Assembly: GCF_000313915.1 (NCBI RefSeq)
Contig: NZ_AMYT01000017.1
Span: 124,001 to 188,000, forward strand
Source of the DNA: Catellicoccus marimammalium M35/04/3
GTDB lineage: Bacteria > Bacillota > Bacilli > Lactobacillales > Catellicoccaceae
Length of the DNA: 64,000 nucleotides
Direction: 5' to 3'
Shown here: piece after piece, positions 1 through 10,993 of the stretch
Numbering within the stretch: position 1 is the stretch's first letter
How the letters are laid out: every line of letters begins with the position of its first letter
Program-made: the position numbers and the translations under genes
Notes under the pieces: generated by a model
Databases searched by the model: none
What the model was told of the DNA's origin: nothing
What the model saw: the letters and a program-made list of their open reading frames with translations, nothing else

Positions 1-630
1 GAAAATCAATTAACTGAACTTTATGGAACTTCTCGAGAAACCGTTCGAAATGCATTATCCCTTTTAACTCAATTAGGACTCATTCAAAAAATTAAAGGTA
101 AAGGATCCATCGTACTTAATTCAGACCGCTTTTCTTTACCTATTTCGGGGATTGTTAGTTTCCAAGAATTAAATGAACAACTAGGGTTACATGCTTCTAC
201 TAAAGTTATTTCTTGCGAACCCATTTCTTCTATCCCGCAATATTTTATAGAGCATGGAGTAGATGAAAATACTACAGGTACTTATGTAGAGCGTCTTCGT
301 ACGATTGATCAAGTTCCAAGTGTAATTGATTGCGACTATCTCCTTCCACCAGTCACAGGAATTACAAAAGAAATTGCTGAACATTCTTTATATCAATATA
401 TTGAGGACACATTAAAATTAAAAATTGCTTATGCTAATAAAGAAATTACTGTTGAGCCAGCAACAGAAAAAATCAAAGAGGAATTACAACTAGACCAACC
501 ACTAGTAGTAGTAACCAGAAGCATGTCTTTTTTACAAGATACTACCCTTTTTCAATTAACAGAATCTTATCATCGACCAGAAAAATTCAAATTCACTGAT
601 TTTGCTAGACGAAATCCAATTCAATTTTAA
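1..630 (+). CDS. treR: Trehalose operon repressor TreR (GntR/UTRA family), 3' part only
   Basis: Open in frame 1 from the window edge to a TAA at 628-630, about 209 residues. The first residues carry the second half of a GntR winged helix (TSRETVRNALSLLTQLGLI, then a KGKGS wing). The rest fits a UTRA effector-binding domain, ending in a strand with ESYHRP. In Firmicutes such regulators bind trehalose-6-phosphate and control the trehalose PTS and hydrolase genes. The assignment to TreR rests on the family fit plus the directly following hydrolase gene, 12 bp downstream with its own GGAGG site. The N-terminal half of the DNA-binding domain lies outside the window. Another sugar-specific GntR regulator is possible but less likely. 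Confidence 0.8.
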   Translation, partial: ENQLTELYGTSRETVRNALSLLTQLGLIQKIKGKGSIVLNSDRFSLPISGIVSFQELNEQLGLHASTKVISCEPISSIPQYFIEHGVDENTTGTYVERLRTIDQVPSVIDCDYLLPPVTGITKEIAEHSLYQYIEDTLKLKIAYANKEITVEPATEKIKEELQLDQPLVVVTRSMSFLQDTTLFQLTESYHRPEKFKFTDFARRNPIQF

Positions 631-642
631 GGAGGAAAACAG

Positions 643-2307
643 ATGAATTTAGGAGAAAAAGTTATTTATCAAATTTACCCTAAATCTTTTTATGATAGTA
701 ATGGAGATGGAATTGGCGATTTACGAGGAATTATTCAAAAAATCCCTTATATTCAATCATTAAATATTGATATGATTTGGTTTAATCCCTTTTATGTTTC
801 TCCTCAAAAAGATAATGGATATGACATTGCTAATTACTATGAAATTGATCCTCTCTTTGGAACTATGGAAGATTTTGAAGAATTAGTCCATAAACTAAAA
901 GAAATCAATGTCGAAGTTATGTTAGATATGGTATTTAATCACTGTTCTACAGATCATGAATGGTTCCAACGTGCTTTAGCAGGTGAAAAAAAATATCAAG
1001 ATTATTTCTATTTACGTCCAGCTAAACCTGATGGATCTTTACCAACTAATTGGCAGTCGAAGTTTGGCGGACCAGCTTGGGAACCTTTTGGGAATACAGA
1101 TTTATATTATTTACATCTATATGATAAATCACAAGCTGATTTAGATTGGCATAACCCTGATGTTCGTCATGAGATGCAAAATATTGTGAATTTTTGGTTA
1201 GATAAAGGAGTAAAAGGATTCCGTTTTGATGTTTTAAATGTCATTGGAAAAGACGAAATTTTAGTAGATTCTATCAATCCAACACAAGAAAAATCTTTAT
1301 ATACAGATACTCCTATTGTTCACGAGTATATTCAAGAACTAAATGAAGCCACTTTTGGTAAAGAAAAAGATTCAATCACTGTGGGAGAAATGTCTTCTAC
1401 TACAATTTCAAATTCGATTCAGTATACTCGTCCTGATCGTCATGAATTATCTATGGTATTTTCTTTTCACCATTTAAAAGTAGATTATAAAGATGGAGAA
1501 AAATGGACAAAAACACCTTTTGATTTTCTAGCATTGAAGGATTTATTTATTGAATGGCAAACTAAAATGGATGAAGGAAATGGTTGGCAAGCATTATTTT
1601 GGAATAACCATGATCAGCCTCGAGCTTTAAATCGTTTTGGTGATCCAGTACATTATCATATTGAATCAGCTACAATGCTGGCTACAGCCATTCATGGATT
1701 AAGAGGAACTCCTTATATCTACATGGGAGAAGAAATTGGAATGATTGATCCGTCTTATCAATCTATGGATGATTATGTAGATGTAGAAGCGATAAACGCA
1801 TATGAAGAATTATGTAAAACTATTCCTAAAGAAGAAGCTTTTTCAATTATTGCAACAAAAGCACGTGATAACTCTCGCATCCCTATGTCTTGGGATGATA
1901 CAGATAATGCTGGATTTAGCAAAGAGACTCCTTGGTTAGCTCCTTCTAATCAAAAAGAAATCAATGTAGAAAAAGAACAACAGGAAGGTAAAATTTTTAA
2001 CTATTATCAACAACTAATCCAGTTACGTAAAACAGAAATTTTGCTTTCTCAAGGGCATTTCCAAGCTCATTTAAAAGAACATCCAAGTGTATTTGCTTAT
2101 GAGCGTTATTTAGAATCAGAAAAAGAAGTTTTATTTGTTGTTAACCAATTTTATGGCAAAGTAACAACTATCGAAATTCCGAAAAAATTCCAAGGGAAAA
2201 CAGGTCATATTCTTTTATCTAATTATGAAGTAGCCGATATTTCTGTAATTCCAGAAAAAATCACACTACAACCTTATCAATCTTATATTTTTAAAATTGA
2301 AAAATAA
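643..2307 (+). CDS. treA: Trehalose-6-phosphate hydrolase (GH13)
   Basis: Cytoplasmic alpha,alpha-phosphotrehalase, splitting imported trehalose-6-phosphate into glucose and glucose-6-phosphate. At 554 residues it has the usual length. GH13 motifs are clear: an N-terminal YQIYPKSFYDSNGDGIGDL segment, DMVFNH near 95-100, the nucleophile Asp196 in GFRFDV, the acid Glu249 in VGEM, and Asp324 in NNHDQPR. Start ATG follows AGGAGGAAAACAG. It is translated just behind the treR-like regulator, and the pair probably forms an operon with a PTS gene outside the window. Oligo-1,6-glucosidase is the nearest alternative; the treR context favours the trehalose enzyme. Confidence 0.9.
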   Translation: MNLGEKVIYQIYPKSFYDSNGDGIGDLRGIIQKIPYIQSLNIDMIWFNPFYVSPQKDNGYDIANYYEIDPLFGTMEDFEELVHKLKEINVEVMLDMVFNHCSTDHEWFQRALAGEKKYQDYFYLRPAKPDGSLPTNWQSKFGGPAWEPFGNTDLYYLHLYDKSQADLDWHNPDVRHEMQNIVNFWLDKGVKGFRFDVLNVIGKDEILVDSINPTQEKSLYTDTPIVHEYIQELNEATFGKEKDSITVGEMSSTTISNSIQYTRPDRHELSMVFSFHHLKVDYKDGEKWTKTPFDFLALKDLFIEWQTKMDEGNGWQALFWNNHDQPRALNRFGDPVHYHIESATMLATAIHGLRGTPYIYMGEEIGMIDPSYQSMDDYVDVEAINAYEELCKTIPKEEAFSIIATKARDNSRIPMSWDDTDNAGFSKETPWLAPSNQKEINVEKEQQEGKIFNYYQQLIQLRKTEILLSQGHFQAHLKEHPSVFAYERYLESEKEVLFVVNQFYGKVTTIEIPKKFQGKTGHILLSNYEVADISVIPEKITLQPYQSYIFKIEK

Positions 2308-2310
2308 CCA

Positions 2311-2347
2311 TAAAAAAAACTCCCACTATATTAGTGAGAGTTTTTTG
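2311..2347. terminator. Bidirectional terminator between treA and ileS
   Basis: An imperfect inverted repeat (ACTC-CCACTA paired with TAGTG-AGAGT) flanked by an A-run on the left and a T-run on the right, so it can act for treA on the plus strand and ileS on the minus strand. The two genes converge here with 47 bp between stops. Confidence 0.85.
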
Positions 2348-2354
2348 TTTGGAA

Positions 2355-5138
2355 TTATTTTTCTTCAAAACCTTCTTTGGCTTGTGTTGGGAATTCTTCT
2401 TCTACAATCGCAACACAACGTCCACATAAGTTTGGTAAAGCTTCGTTTTCTCCTACATCTTCTTTAATTGCACGGCAACGATCACAAGTATGACCTGAAG
2501 CATGTTCAACAAGGATGGCACAATCTTCAAATTTCATCGCGTTTTCTGGTGCTGCATCTTTTGATACTGCAAAATCAGAAACGATTAATAATTGAGCAAC
2601 ATTTGCGTTTAATCCATCTAACATCATACGAACTGGTTCACTTGGATAAACCGTTACTTTTGCTTCGAAAGATTTACCAATGATTTTTTCATTACGTGCT
2701 TCTTCTAATGCTTTCAATACTTCATCACGGAAGTCCATGAAGGCTTGCCATAAGTCCATTAATTCTTCTTTATCAGCAAAGTGTTGAACTTCTGGCATTT
2801 CAGATAAGTAGCAGTAGTCTTCTTCTTCACTTAAGTAACCCCAAATTTCTTCAGAAGTGAATGGTAAAATTGGGTTCATTAATTTTGTTAATGCAACTAA
2901 GATTTCATAGAAGACTGTTTGCATGCAACGACGATCATAGTTATTTTCTGTTTCAATATATACTACGTCTTTTGCAAAGTCTAAATAGAATGAAGATAAA
3001 TCAGAAGTACAGAAGTTTACAAATGCTTTATAAACATCCATGAAGCGATAGTTTTCATAAGCTTCTTCCATCGTTGCAATTTCTTCTTGTAAACGATTCA
3101 TCATATATTTATCTACAGAGCGTAAATCTTCATAAGCGACACGTTGTTTTTGTGGCACAAAGTCACTGGTATTAGCAATTAAGAAGCGCATTGTATTACG
3201 GATCTTACGATAAGTCTCAGAAACTTGTTTTAAGATATCCATAGAAACACGTACGTCTGCTTCATAGTCAACACTAGAAACCCAAAGACGTAAAATATCT
3301 GCACCAAATTGATTCCATACTTTATCTGGTAAGATTGTATTTCCTAAAGATTTACTCATCTTACGTCCTTCACCATCTAAAACAAATCCTTGAGATAAGC
3401 ATGCTTTATATGGTGCTACACCGTTAATCGCAGTTGAAGTAGTAATACTTGAGTTAAACCAACCACGATATTGGTCGCTTCCTTCTAATACTAGGTCTGC
3501 TGGGAAGGTTAAGCCTTCACGTCCTTTTAAGACTGCTTCATGACTAGAACCAGAATCGAACCAAACATCCATGATATCTTTTTCTTTTGTAAAGATTCCA
3601 TTTGGTGAACCTGGATGAGTGAATCCTTCTGGTAATAAGTCTTTTGCTTCCCATTCAACCCAAATCTTAGAACCATGTTTTTCAAATAATTCTGCGACAT
3701 GATCTGTTGTTTCTTTTGTTAAAATGGCATCTCCATTTTCAGCATAGAAAATTGGTAGTGGAACTCCCCAAGCACGTTGACGAGAAATTACCCAGTCTCC
3801 ACGGTCACGAATCATATTGTAAATACGAGTTTTACCCCATGGATTGATCCAGTTTACTTTTTCGATTTGATCTAAGATTTCTTGGCGGAAATCAGCAATC
3901 GATGCAAACCATTGTGGAGTAGCACGGAAGATTACTGGTTTTTTCGTACGCCAGTCATGTGGGTAACTATGCGTAAAGAAGTCTAATTTCAATAACGCAC
4001 CTTTTTCTTCTAATAATTCAGTAACTACTGGATTAGCTTTATCATAGAACATTCCTTCAAAGCCAGGAGCTTCATCAGTAAACACCCCTTTAGCATCGAC
4101 TGGAGATAATACGTCTAAATGATATTTCATTCCTACTTGATAGTCATCTTCCCCATGTCCTGGTGCCGTATGAACTAATCCTGTACCAGATTCTAAAGTA
4201 ACATGATCTCCATTCATTACTAATGATTCACGATCATAGAATGGATGTTGAGCTGTCATGTATTCCATTTCTGAACCTTTTAATTGGTCTACAATTTCAT
4301 AATCTTCCCAACCAATCGCTTTCGCCACGTTTTCTAATAAGTCATGAGCGACAACATAACGATGTCCATTCACAGCAACGACATCATAAGTGTAGTTAGC
4401 ATTTACAGAAATTCCCAAGTTAGCTGGTAATGTCCATGGAGTAGTTGTCCAAATGACAAATTCTGTATCCTCAGATAAACGACCTTTCCCATCTTTTACT
4501 TTGAACGCTACATAGATAGATGGAGATTTCACATCTTTATATTCGATTTCAGCTTCGGCTAAAGAACTTTCACTAGATGGTGACCAATAAATTGGTTTTA
4601 ATCCTTTATAGATATAACCTTTTTCTGCCATTTTTCCAAAGACACGAATTTGTGCTGCTTCGTATTCTGGTTGTAAAGTTAAATAAGGATGTTCCCAATC
4701 AGCTAAAATTCCTAAACGTTTAAAGTCATCGCGTTGTTTATCCACTTGGCTTAGCGCATATTCTTTACAACGATCTAAGTATTCAGCCATTGGCATTTCT
4801 TTACGTTTAATACCTTTTTTCGCTAATACCGTTTCAATTGGTAATCCATGAGTATCCCATCCTGGAATAAATGGAGTATAATAACCACTCATTGCTTTAT
4901 AGCGTAAAATGATATCTTTACTAATTTTGTTTAATGAATGTCCTAAATGGATATTTCCGTTGGCATAAGGAGGTCCATCATGTAAAACAAATGAAGGTTT
5001 TCCTTCATTTAATTTCAAACGTTGTGCGTATAATTGATTTTCTTCCCATTCCTTTTGCCATTCTGGTTCACGATTTGGCAAACCAGCACGCATTGGAAAA
5101 GCAGTTTTTCCAATATGTAATGTTTCCTTTAATTTCAC
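2355..5138 (-). CDS. ileS: Isoleucyl-tRNA synthetase
   Basis: Class I aminoacyl-tRNA synthetase charging tRNA-Ile. It is 927 residues, the normal bacterial length. The HIGH signature is HLGH at residues 64-67, KMSKS is at 593-597, and the CP1 editing domain contains the [10 protein letters not shown] stretch near 231-240. A C-terminal zinc-binding CDRC...CGRC closes the protein. The start is GTG, 7 nt behind GGAGG (5146-5150). An isoleucine T-box leader precedes it. It ends the string ylmG-ylmH-divIVA-ileS, as at the distal end of division clusters in many Bacilli. Confidence 0.97.
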   Translation of the reverse strand: MKLKETLHIGKTAFPMRAGLPNREPEWQKEWEENQLYAQRLKLNEGKPSFVLHDGPPYANGNIHLGHSLNKISKDIILRYKAMSGYYTPFIPGWDTHGLPIETVLAKKGIKRKEMPMAEYLDRCKEYALSQVDKQRDDFKRLGILADWEHPYLTLQPEYEAAQIRVFGKMAEKGYIYKGLKPIYWSPSSESSLAEAEIEYKDVKSPSIYVAFKVKDGKGRLSEDTEFVIWTTTPWTLPANLGISVNANYTYDVVAVNGHRYVVAHDLLENVAKAIGWEDYEIVDQLKGSEMEYMTAQHPFYDRESLVMNGDHVTLESGTGLVHTAPGHGEDDYQVGMKYHLDVLSPVDAKGVFTDEAPGFEGMFYDKANPVVTELLEEKGALLKLDFFTHSYPHDWRTKKPVIFRATPQWFASIADFRQEILDQIEKVNWINPWGKTRIYNMIRDRGDWVISRQRAWGVPLPIFYAENGDAILTKETTDHVAELFEKHGSKIWVEWEAKDLLPEGFTHPGSPNGIFTKEKDIMDVWFDSGSSHEAVLKGREGLTFPADLVLEGSDQYRGWFNSSITTSTAINGVAPYKACLSQGFVLDGEGRKMSKSLGNTILPDKVWNQFGADILRLWVSSVDYEADVRVSMDILKQVSETYRKIRNTMRFLIANTSDFVPQKQRVAYEDLRSVDKYMMNRLQEEIATMEEAYENYRFMDVYKAFVNFCTSDLSSFYLDFAKDVVYIETENNYDRRCMQTVFYEILVALTKLMNPILPFTSEEIWGYLSEEEDYCYLSEMPEVQHFADKEELMDLWQAFMDFRDEVLKALEEARNEKIIGKSFEAKVTVYPSEPVRMMLDGLNANVAQLLIVSDFAVSKDAAPENAMKFEDCAILVEHASGHTCDRCRAIKEDVGENEALPNLCGRCVAIVEEEFPTQAKEGFEEK

Positions 5139-5153
5139 GTTGCTTCCTCCTTA

Positions 5154-5380
5154 AAATAAAAAAAGAGCAACTCATCCGCAAAGGACGAATTGCTCGTGGT
5201 ACCACCTTTATTTAGAAAAAGAGTATATACTCTTTTTCCCTTCATCTAATAACGGTTAGTCGCCGGTAAGCTGTACTGAATTCCAACTTACAAATCCGTA
5301 GTGATCTACAGGTTTATCTTACTTATTGAGCTTCCACCATCCTCAACTCGCTGGAAAGAGATAAACTGCCGTCTACATCT
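5154..5380 (-). promoter_or_regulatory. T-box riboswitch, isoleucine (AUC specifier), upstream of ileS
   Basis: On the minus strand the conserved T-box core AGGTGGTACCACG lies at 5195-5207. It is followed by a terminator hairpin (GAGCAA...TTGCTC, 5164-5195) and a T-run. Stem I is visible: GTAG/CTAC and CAGTTTATC/GATAAACCTG enclose an internal loop. On the loop's 3' side is ATC (5303-5305) followed by A, which fits an isoleucine specifier codon with its conserved trailing purine. Uncharged tRNA-Ile should stabilise the antiterminator and allow ileS transcription. The leader starts right behind divIVA, so ileS can be transcribed separately from the upstream operon. The promoter itself is not clear. 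Confidence 0.95.
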
Positions 5381-5411
5381 TCTTTTCTATTCTTTTATGT
5401 ATAATTATTTA

Positions 5412-6416
5412 TTATTCTGATAAATCGCTACGACGACGTAATTTAGGTAATTCAATCGCTGTTGTTTCTTGGAAATCCAAGTTTTGATTACGTGAGCGAC
5501 GAGTTTGACGAGTCATTTGTTCATTTAATTGTGAACGATCTAACGCCATAGTTTGACCTAAAAATTCATCGTGATTTGCAGATTGTTGTTGCATTAAGCT
5601 AGGTTGTGGATCTTCTTTTTTTGGTGTATCCACTGTTTTTTCTGTACGAGCTGCGCGAGTTTCAGCTACTGGAGCTTCTACTTTTTCTTCTGTTTTTGGT
5701 GCAGCTTCTTTTTTCTCTTCTTTTGTAATATTACGACTTGGTAATTCTGGAGCTTCTTGTTTTTCCACTTTCTTTTGAACATTTGGTTCTTCCAATTTGT
5801 TCATGTCTACTGCATTGCGGAAAGTTTGATGTCCCTCTGTAATATACGCTGAGAATGGCTTTAAAAGGTCTTCCCATTCATCACTTTTCACAATTTCTAA
5901 TTGAGATTCTAATAATAAAGTTAAACGTTGATGGAAAGTACGAGTTTTCTTCTTCAAATCATCAGTTTCACTTGCTAGTGAATTTGCTTTTGCTGTTGCA
6001 TCATTGATTAAGAAGTTTGCACGTTCTGTCGCATCTTTAACCATAGTAGTAGAACGTTCTTTAGCATCTTGTACCATATCTGTTGCTTTTGTTGTCGCAT
6101 CTTCTAGTACTTGATTTGCTTCTAAACGAGCATCTGCAATAATAGCTTCTGCTTCTTTTTGTGCACTTTCTTTTACTTGATCTGCTGTTTCTTGTGCAAC
6201 GATAATACTTTGGTTCAATGCTTCTTTTAATTCATTGAAATAACGTAATTTTTCTTCTAAATGTTTTACATGTTTTTCTAAATCACGATTTTGATTTAAG
6301 ATTCCTTCGTAATCATTGATGACTTGGTCTAAAAAATCATCGACTTCTTCTTGTGAGAAGCCACGCATTTTTGTTGAAAATGTTTTGTTACGAATATCTA
6401 ATGGACTTAATACCAT
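5412..6416 (-). CDS. divIVA: Cell division protein DivIVA
   Basis: Negative-curvature membrane-binding scaffold at poles and septum. The N-terminal domain (residues 1-60) has PLDIRNKTFSTKMRGF followed by SQEEVDDFLDQV, the DivIVA signature. A long coiled coil follows to about residue 165, including near-repeats built on KATDMVQDAKERST and KDATERANFLINDATAKA. The last ~130 residues are a low-complexity Glu/Lys/Pro-rich tail. At 334 residues it is about twice B. subtilis DivIVA but in the range seen in enterococci and streptococci. Start ATG follows GGGGTGAATGAAGA. It sits 19 bp after ylmH and before the ileS T-box. Confidence 0.95.
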   Translation of the reverse strand: MVLSPLDIRNKTFSTKMRGFSQEEVDDFLDQVINDYEGILNQNRDLEKHVKHLEEKLRYFNELKEALNQSIIVAQETADQVKESAQKEAEAIIADARLEANQVLEDATTKATDMVQDAKERSTTMVKDATERANFLINDATAKANSLASETDDLKKKTRTFHQRLTLLLESQLEIVKSDEWEDLLKPFSAYITEGHQTFRNAVDMNKLEEPNVQKKVEKQEAPELPSRNITKEEKKEAAPKTEEKVEAPVAETRAARTEKTVDTPKKEDPQPSLMQQQSANHDEFLGQTMALDRSQLNEQMTRQTRRSRNQNLDFQETTAIELPKLRRRSDLSE

Positions 6417-6435
6417 TCTTCATTCACCCCATTTA

Positions 6436-7221
6436 TTATTTGCGCAAAACGGAATACGTTATGCGATATCGGCCTTTCTTTGTCCGTTCCTTCCCAATTT
6501 CTTTGATCTGACAGCGGCCATAACCACGAACAGAAATTAAATCTTCTTCAGCGACAGAAAAGTCGGCCTTATCTACAGTCATGAAATTTACTTTTACCTT
6601 TTCTGCTTGAATCAGTTTTTTGGAAAGTTGTCTAGATATATTGTAAACAGTTGCCACGATATTATCAAGCCTAAACGAGGTAATCGTTGCATTTTCTGTT
6701 TTACTTCTCTCTTCAGCATCAATTCGCTTTTCTTTTGCGATAGGTTCTAACCGTACACTTTGGTTACTCATTTTAGTGACATTCATACATAAATAAGAAG
6801 TTAAATTTTGACTCACTTCGACTTGAATTTGCTTATCATTCAGATGAATATCCCCAATTTGTTCTCGCTTAATTCCTTGTCCTAACAATGTACCGAGTAC
6901 TTCTCTATGATGTAATTCGACAAATTTTTGTGCGTAATGAATTTCGATTAATTGCGTTTCAAAATCTTCTTCTTCTGGCACAAAATATTCTGGATAAAGA
7001 AGCACTCGTTTTTGTTCACTATGGCGGAATTGACTATAAGCTTGAACAGAAACCCCTCGTTGATGCGCTAAATTTTCGACTAAGTATTGTTCTCTTGGAT
7101 TTAAAAATGCAGTTAACTTTGGTTGGTATTGTTCTTCTACTTGAGTTAACCAACGATCCACTTGTTCTAAAAATGGTCGTTCTTCTGGACGAAAATGTTG
7201 CGCAATATTTTCTTCGACCAT
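6436..7221 (-). CDS. ylmH: YlmH, S4-domain RNA-binding protein
   Basis: 261-residue member of the YlmH family. An N-terminal ~180-residue domain is followed by a C-terminal S4 RNA-binding domain (from about residue 180, with VATVYNISRQLSKKLIQ and later DLISVRGYGR). It is linked to ribosome quality control and cell division in Bacilli; the role is inferred from the family. Its ATG overlaps the ylmG stop codon (TAATG), so translational coupling is likely. The ribosome binding site is only AGGA with an 11-nt spacer, which also suggests coupling. Confidence 0.9.
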   Translation of the reverse strand: MVEENIAQHFRPEERPFLEQVDRWLTQVEEQYQPKLTAFLNPREQYLVENLAHQRGVSVQAYSQFRHSEQKRVLLYPEYFVPEEEDFETQLIEIHYAQKFVELHHREVLGTLLGQGIKREQIGDIHLNDKQIQVEVSQNLTSYLCMNVTKMSNQSVRLEPIAKEKRIDAEERSKTENATITSFRLDNIVATVYNISRQLSKKLIQAEKVKVNFMTVDKADFSVAEEDLISVRGYGRCQIKEIGKERTKKGRYRITYSVLRK

Positions 7222-7508
7222 TAATACATCATTCCTATTAATAAATGATTTGCAATACGAACAATGAGATTTGAACCTAGTTCTAGCACTAAAATTCCTA
7301 CAATTACACTAAAATCTAAGCCAAAAAATTGTAAAGGTAAACGACGGAACAAGTTTAAGTAAGGCTCACAAATACGTACTAAAAAACGACCAATCACTGT
7401 ATTATAAGCATTAGGGAACCAAGATAGTAACGCATAGGCCACTAATAACATGCTATATAAATTGACCGCTTTTAATGTAAAGTTCAATAAAAAGATTAAA
7501 AATCCCAT
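7221..7508 (-). CDS. ylmG: YggT/YlmG family membrane protein
   Basis: A 95-residue integral membrane protein with two hydrophobic segments (about residues 3-25 and 60-88) and the family motif YALLSWFPNAYNTVIGRFLVRICEPYL-like core (residues ~25-50). I chose the ATG at 7508, 7 nt behind AGGTG, over an upstream GTG that lies directly against the trmFO stop. The family is linked to the division cluster in Gram-positives and to nucleoid/division-site distribution in plastids; the precise function is unknown. Here its upstream neighbour is trmFO, not sepF. Confidence 0.9.
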   Translation of the reverse strand: MGFLIFLLNFTLKAVNLYSMLLVAYALLSWFPNAYNTVIGRFLVRICEPYLNLFRRLPLQFFGLDFSVIVGILVLELGSNLIVRIANHLLIGMMY

Positions 7509-7517
7509 GTCTGTCAC

Positions 7518-8834
7518 CTATAATCCTTTTGCTTCTTTAAATTCTTCTAAATCTGCTAGTGCACGACCGGCTAAAGCTTCGTAGCGTTCTTTTTTATCTT
7601 TGATACGATTTGGCAATGCTGGCATAATACCAAAGTTTGCATTCATTGGTTGGAAATGTTTGCCATCAGTATGCGTAATATAATGAGCCATACTTCCCAT
7701 TTGTGTTGTTTCTGGGAAGATCACTGGTTCTTCGCCTTTTGCTAAACGAGCAGCATTCAATCCAGCAACTAAACCACTCGCTGCACTTTCCACATATCCT
7801 TCTACCCCTGTCATTTGACCAGCAAAGAAAAGAGAAGGGCGTTTTTTCGTTTGATACGTTGGTTCTAATAATTTTGGTGAATTCATGAAGGTATTACGAT
7901 GCATCACTCCATAACGAACGATTTGTGCATTTTCTAACCCTGGAATCATTTGGAAGACGCGTTTTTGTTCGCCCCATTTTAAGTGAGTTTGGAAGCCAAC
8001 AATATTATATAAAGAACCAGCTGCATTATCTTGACGTAATTGAACAACAGCATAAGGACGTTTCCCTGTTTTTGGATCTTCTAATCCTACTGGTTTTAAT
8101 GGTCCAAATAACATCGTTTTTTCTCCACGTTTTGCCATTACTTCAATCGGCATACAACCTTCAAAGAATTTTTCTTTTTCAAATTCTTTCAATGGAGCGA
8201 CTTCTGCAGTAATTAATGCTTCATAGAAAGTAGTAAATTCTTCTTTTGTCATTGGACAGTTTAAGTACGCTGCTTCTCCTTTATCATAACGGGATTTCAA
8301 GTATACTTTGTCCATATCAATCGAATCTTTTTCAATAATTGGTGCTGCTGCATCATAGAAGTATAATCCTTCATCTTCATTGAAGGATTTAATATCTTCA
8401 GCTAACGCGTCACTTGTTAAAGGTCCAGAAGCGATGATAACAATTCCTTCTTTTGGAATCTCTGTAACTTCTTCATCATGAACAGTGATGTTCGGATGAT
8501 TACGAACGCGTTCTGTAATCTCTTTTGAGAAGTTTTCACGGTCAACAGCTAAGGCTCCTCCTGCAGGAACGCTATTATGATCTGCTGCTGACATAATGAC
8601 AGAAGATAATTGACGCATTTCTTCTTTTAATAATCCTACAGCGTTTGTAATTTGGTTGGCACGTAAAGAGTTAGAGCACACTAATTCTGCAAATTGATCA
8701 GTTTTATGCGCTGGTGTTTTCTTTTCTTTACGCATTTCATATAAATGCACTTCTACTCCTTGTTCTGCTGCTTGAAAGGCAGCTTCACTTCCTGCTAAAC
8801 CTGCCCCAATAACCGTTACGATTGGTTTTTCCAT
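7518..8834 (-). CDS. trmFO: tRNA (uracil-54,C5)-methyltransferase, folate/FAD-dependent TrmFO
   Basis: Makes ribothymidine at position 54 of tRNA using methylenetetrahydrofolate and FADH2. The N-terminus has the FAD dinucleotide-binding motif [12 protein letters not shown]. Later hallmarks are [28 protein letters not shown] and [16 protein letters not shown], all typical of TrmFO/Gid. About 438 residues from the ATG at 8834, preceded by GAGGG; an upstream GTG would add seven atypical residues. It follows topA by 21 bp. In most Bacilli xerC comes next; here it is ylmG. Confidence 0.95.
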   Translation of the reverse strand: MEKPIVTVIGAGLAGSEAAFQAAEQGVEVHLYEMRKEKKTPAHKTDQFAELVCSNSLRANQITNAVGLLKEEMRQLSSVIMSAADHNSVPAGGALAVDRENFSKEITERVRNHPNITVHDEEVTEIPKEGIVIIASGPLTSDALAEDIKSFNEDEGLYFYDAAAPIIEKDSIDMDKVYLKSRYDKGEAAYLNCPMTKEEFTTFYEALITAEVAPLKEFEKEKFFEGCMPIEVMAKRGEKTMLFGPLKPVGLEDPKTGKRPYAVVQLRQDNAAGSLYNIVGFQTHLKWGEQKRVFQMIPGLENAQIVRYGVMHRNTFMNSPKLLEPTYQTKKRPSLFFAGQMTGVEGYVESAASGLVAGLNAARLAKGEEPVIFPETTQMGSMAHYITHTDGKHFQPMNANFGIMPALPNRIKDKKERYEALAGRALADLEEFKEAKGL

Positions 8835-8855
8835 TCTATTTTTCCCTCGTTTCAC

Positions 8856-10925
8856 TTACTTTTGAATTTCTTCTTTATAATCACAGTGGCTACATTGAAC
8901 TTGTTTACCACCTTTTACTTTTTTCTCTACTAAATAATGGCCACATTTTGGACAACTACGAGCAATCGGTTTATCCCAAGATAAAAACTCACACTCTGGA
9001 TAGCGGTCACAACCATAGAAAACACGATTTTTCTTTGTTTTTCTTTCAATAACATGACCTTGATGACATTCTGGACAAGTCACACCGATTTCTTTGACAA
9101 TGGCTTTTGTATTATGACATTCTGGGAAGTTACTACACGCATAAAACTTACCAAAGCGTCCCATTTTGATTACCATTGGACTACCACATTCTTCACAATC
9201 AAAGCCAGCAGGCTCATCTTTAATTTGGACTTTTTCTAATTCTTTTTCTGCGGTCGTTAATTCTTTTTTAAATGGAACATAGAATTCATGAATGACTTCT
9301 TGCCAATCTTCTTCTCCTTCGGCTACTTTATCCAGTTGATTTTCCATTTCAGCGGTAAATTTCACATCAACGATTTGTGGGAAATAAGTTTCCATAATAT
9401 CATCAACAATTTCCCCTAATTCTGTTGGTTCAAAACGTTTATTATCCAATTTCACATAATAACGAGATTGAATCGTTTGTAAGGTTGGTGCATAGGTAGA
9501 TGGACGACCAACACCGTTTTCTTCTAACGTTTTAATCATCGTTGGTTCACTAAAGCGTGCTGGTGGATTTGTAAAGTGCTGAGTAGCTTCAATTTGTACA
9601 GATTGCACTTTTTCTCCTTCTTCTAGTAATGGCAATTGTTTTTCTTTTTTTGTATCAGATGGATAAACACGACTATAGCCATCAAAGATGACTTCTGATC
9701 CATTAGCGATAAATTGAACATCATTTTGATCTAATTCTACACGCATTGTATCTAAAACCATCGGTGTCATTTGACTAGCTACAAAGCGGTTCCAAATCAA
9801 ACGATATAATTTCAATTGATCTTTATCTAAATAAGCTTCTAAGCTTTCTGGAGTACGTTCCACACTTGAAGGACGAATTGCTTCGTGGGCATCTTGTGCC
9901 CCTTTACTATTTTTCACTTGAGATGGTTTATGACTAGCATAGTTTTCTCCAAAGTTTTCTTGGATGAATTGACTTGCTTCATCTTTTGCCACATTAGAAA
10001 TACGCGTTGAGTCAGTACGCATATAAGTAATTAACCCTACAGTTCCTTTACGACCTAAAGAGATTCCTTCATAAAGTTGTTGGGCCACCATCATTGTTTT
10101 TCTTGTACGGAAGTTTAATTTATTTGCGGCTTCTTGTTGTAATGTACTCGTAGTAAATGGTTTTGGCGCTTTACGTTGGCGTTGTTTTTTCTCTACTTTA
10201 GTTACCACAAACTCTTTTCCTTTTAATCGCTCTAAAATTGCGTCACATTCTTCTTTACTACGTAATTTGACTTTTTTATGATTTACACCATGGAAATGAC
10301 CTTCGAATTTTTTACGTTTTTTCATAAATTGTCCAGTGATTTCCCAATATTCTTCAGGTTGGAATTGTTTAATTTCTTCTTCACGATCGATAATTAGTTT
10401 TAAGGCAACGGATTGAACTCGTCCGGCACTTAACCCTTTTTTAACTTTTTGCCATAACATTGGACTAATAGAATATCCTACCAAACGGTCCAATACACGA
10501 CGTGCTTGTTGCGCATCAAATAAACGTTTATCGATACTACGTGGATTTTTAAATGCTTCTTTTACCGCATCTTTGGTAATTTCGTTGAATACTACACGAT
10601 TTTTATCTTGGACATCTAGGTTTAATAAATGAGCTAAATGCCAAGCAATCGCTTCTCCCTCACGGTCCGGGTCGGAAGCCAAATATACTTTTTCTGCTTT
10701 TTTTGCTAATTTACGAATTTCTTTAATGGTTTCTCCTTGTCCACGAATCGTAATATATTGTGGAATGAAATGTTCATCATTTTCGATTTCAATTCCCATT
10801 TTACTTTTTGGCAAGTCACGAACATGTCCTTTACTTGCGATTACTTTATAATTTTTCCCTAAATACTTTTCAATAGTCTTTGCTTTTGCTGGAGATTCTA
10901 CGATCACTAAATATTTATACGCCAA
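8856..10925 (-). CDS. topA: DNA topoisomerase I
   Basis: Type IA topoisomerase relaxing negative supercoils. The N-terminal TOPRIM domain shows [17 protein letters not shown] and [13 protein letters not shown]; the catalytic tyrosine is in [10 protein letters not shown], near residue 300. The C-terminus has cysteine-rich topoisomerase zinc repeats (CEECGSPM...CSNFPEC, CPEC...CDRYPEC, CPKC...CSHC). 689 residues, normal for Firmicutes. The start is TTG, 7 nt behind GGGAGG, which sets the N-terminus as [11 protein letters not shown]. Confidence 0.97.
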   Translation of the reverse strand: MAYKYLVIVESPAKAKTIEKYLGKNYKVIASKGHVRDLPKSKMGIEIENDEHFIPQYITIRGQGETIKEIRKLAKKAEKVYLASDPDREGEAIAWHLAHLLNLDVQDKNRVVFNEITKDAVKEAFKNPRSIDKRLFDAQQARRVLDRLVGYSISPMLWQKVKKGLSAGRVQSVALKLIIDREEEIKQFQPEEYWEITGQFMKKRKKFEGHFHGVNHKKVKLRSKEECDAILERLKGKEFVVTKVEKKQRQRKAPKPFTTSTLQQEAANKLNFRTRKTMMVAQQLYEGISLGRKGTVGLITYMRTDSTRISNVAKDEASQFIQENFGENYASHKPSQVKNSKGAQDAHEAIRPSSVERTPESLEAYLDKDQLKLYRLIWNRFVASQMTPMVLDTMRVELDQNDVQFIANGSEVIFDGYSRVYPSDTKKEKQLPLLEEGEKVQSVQIEATQHFTNPPARFSEPTMIKTLEENGVGRPSTYAPTLQTIQSRYYVKLDNKRFEPTELGEIVDDIMETYFPQIVDVKFTAEMENQLDKVAEGEEDWQEVIHEFYVPFKKELTTAEKELEKVQIKDEPAGFDCEECGSPMVIKMGRFGKFYACSNFPECHNTKAIVKEIGVTCPECHQGHVIERKTKKNRVFYGCDRYPECEFLSWDKPIARSCPKCGHYLVEKKVKGGKQVQCSHCDYKEEIQK

Positions 10926-10957
10926 ACTAAGTCCTCCCTTAATATAATCATTATTAC

Positions 10958-10986
10958 TTTTAACATTTACATTTAGCTTTTGTCAA
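10958..10986 (-). promoter_or_regulatory. Probable topA promoter
   Basis: On the minus strand TTGACA (10981-10986), 17 nt, then TTAAAA (10958-10963), lying between dprA and topA. The -35 is a perfect match; the -10 is weak. It would allow topA-trmFO-ylmG-ylmH-divIVA to be transcribed apart from the genes upstream. Confidence 0.5.
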
Positions 10987-10993
10987 TCTTTTT

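Noticed and set aside
5149-5411. Inverted repeats upstream of ileS as a mobile or repeat element
   Set aside because: They are explained by T-box stem I and the terminator/antiterminator.
5412-6416. DivIVA internal near-repeats as a tandem duplication at DNA level
   Set aside because: The similarity is that of coiled-coil periodicity; DNA copies are not alike enough.
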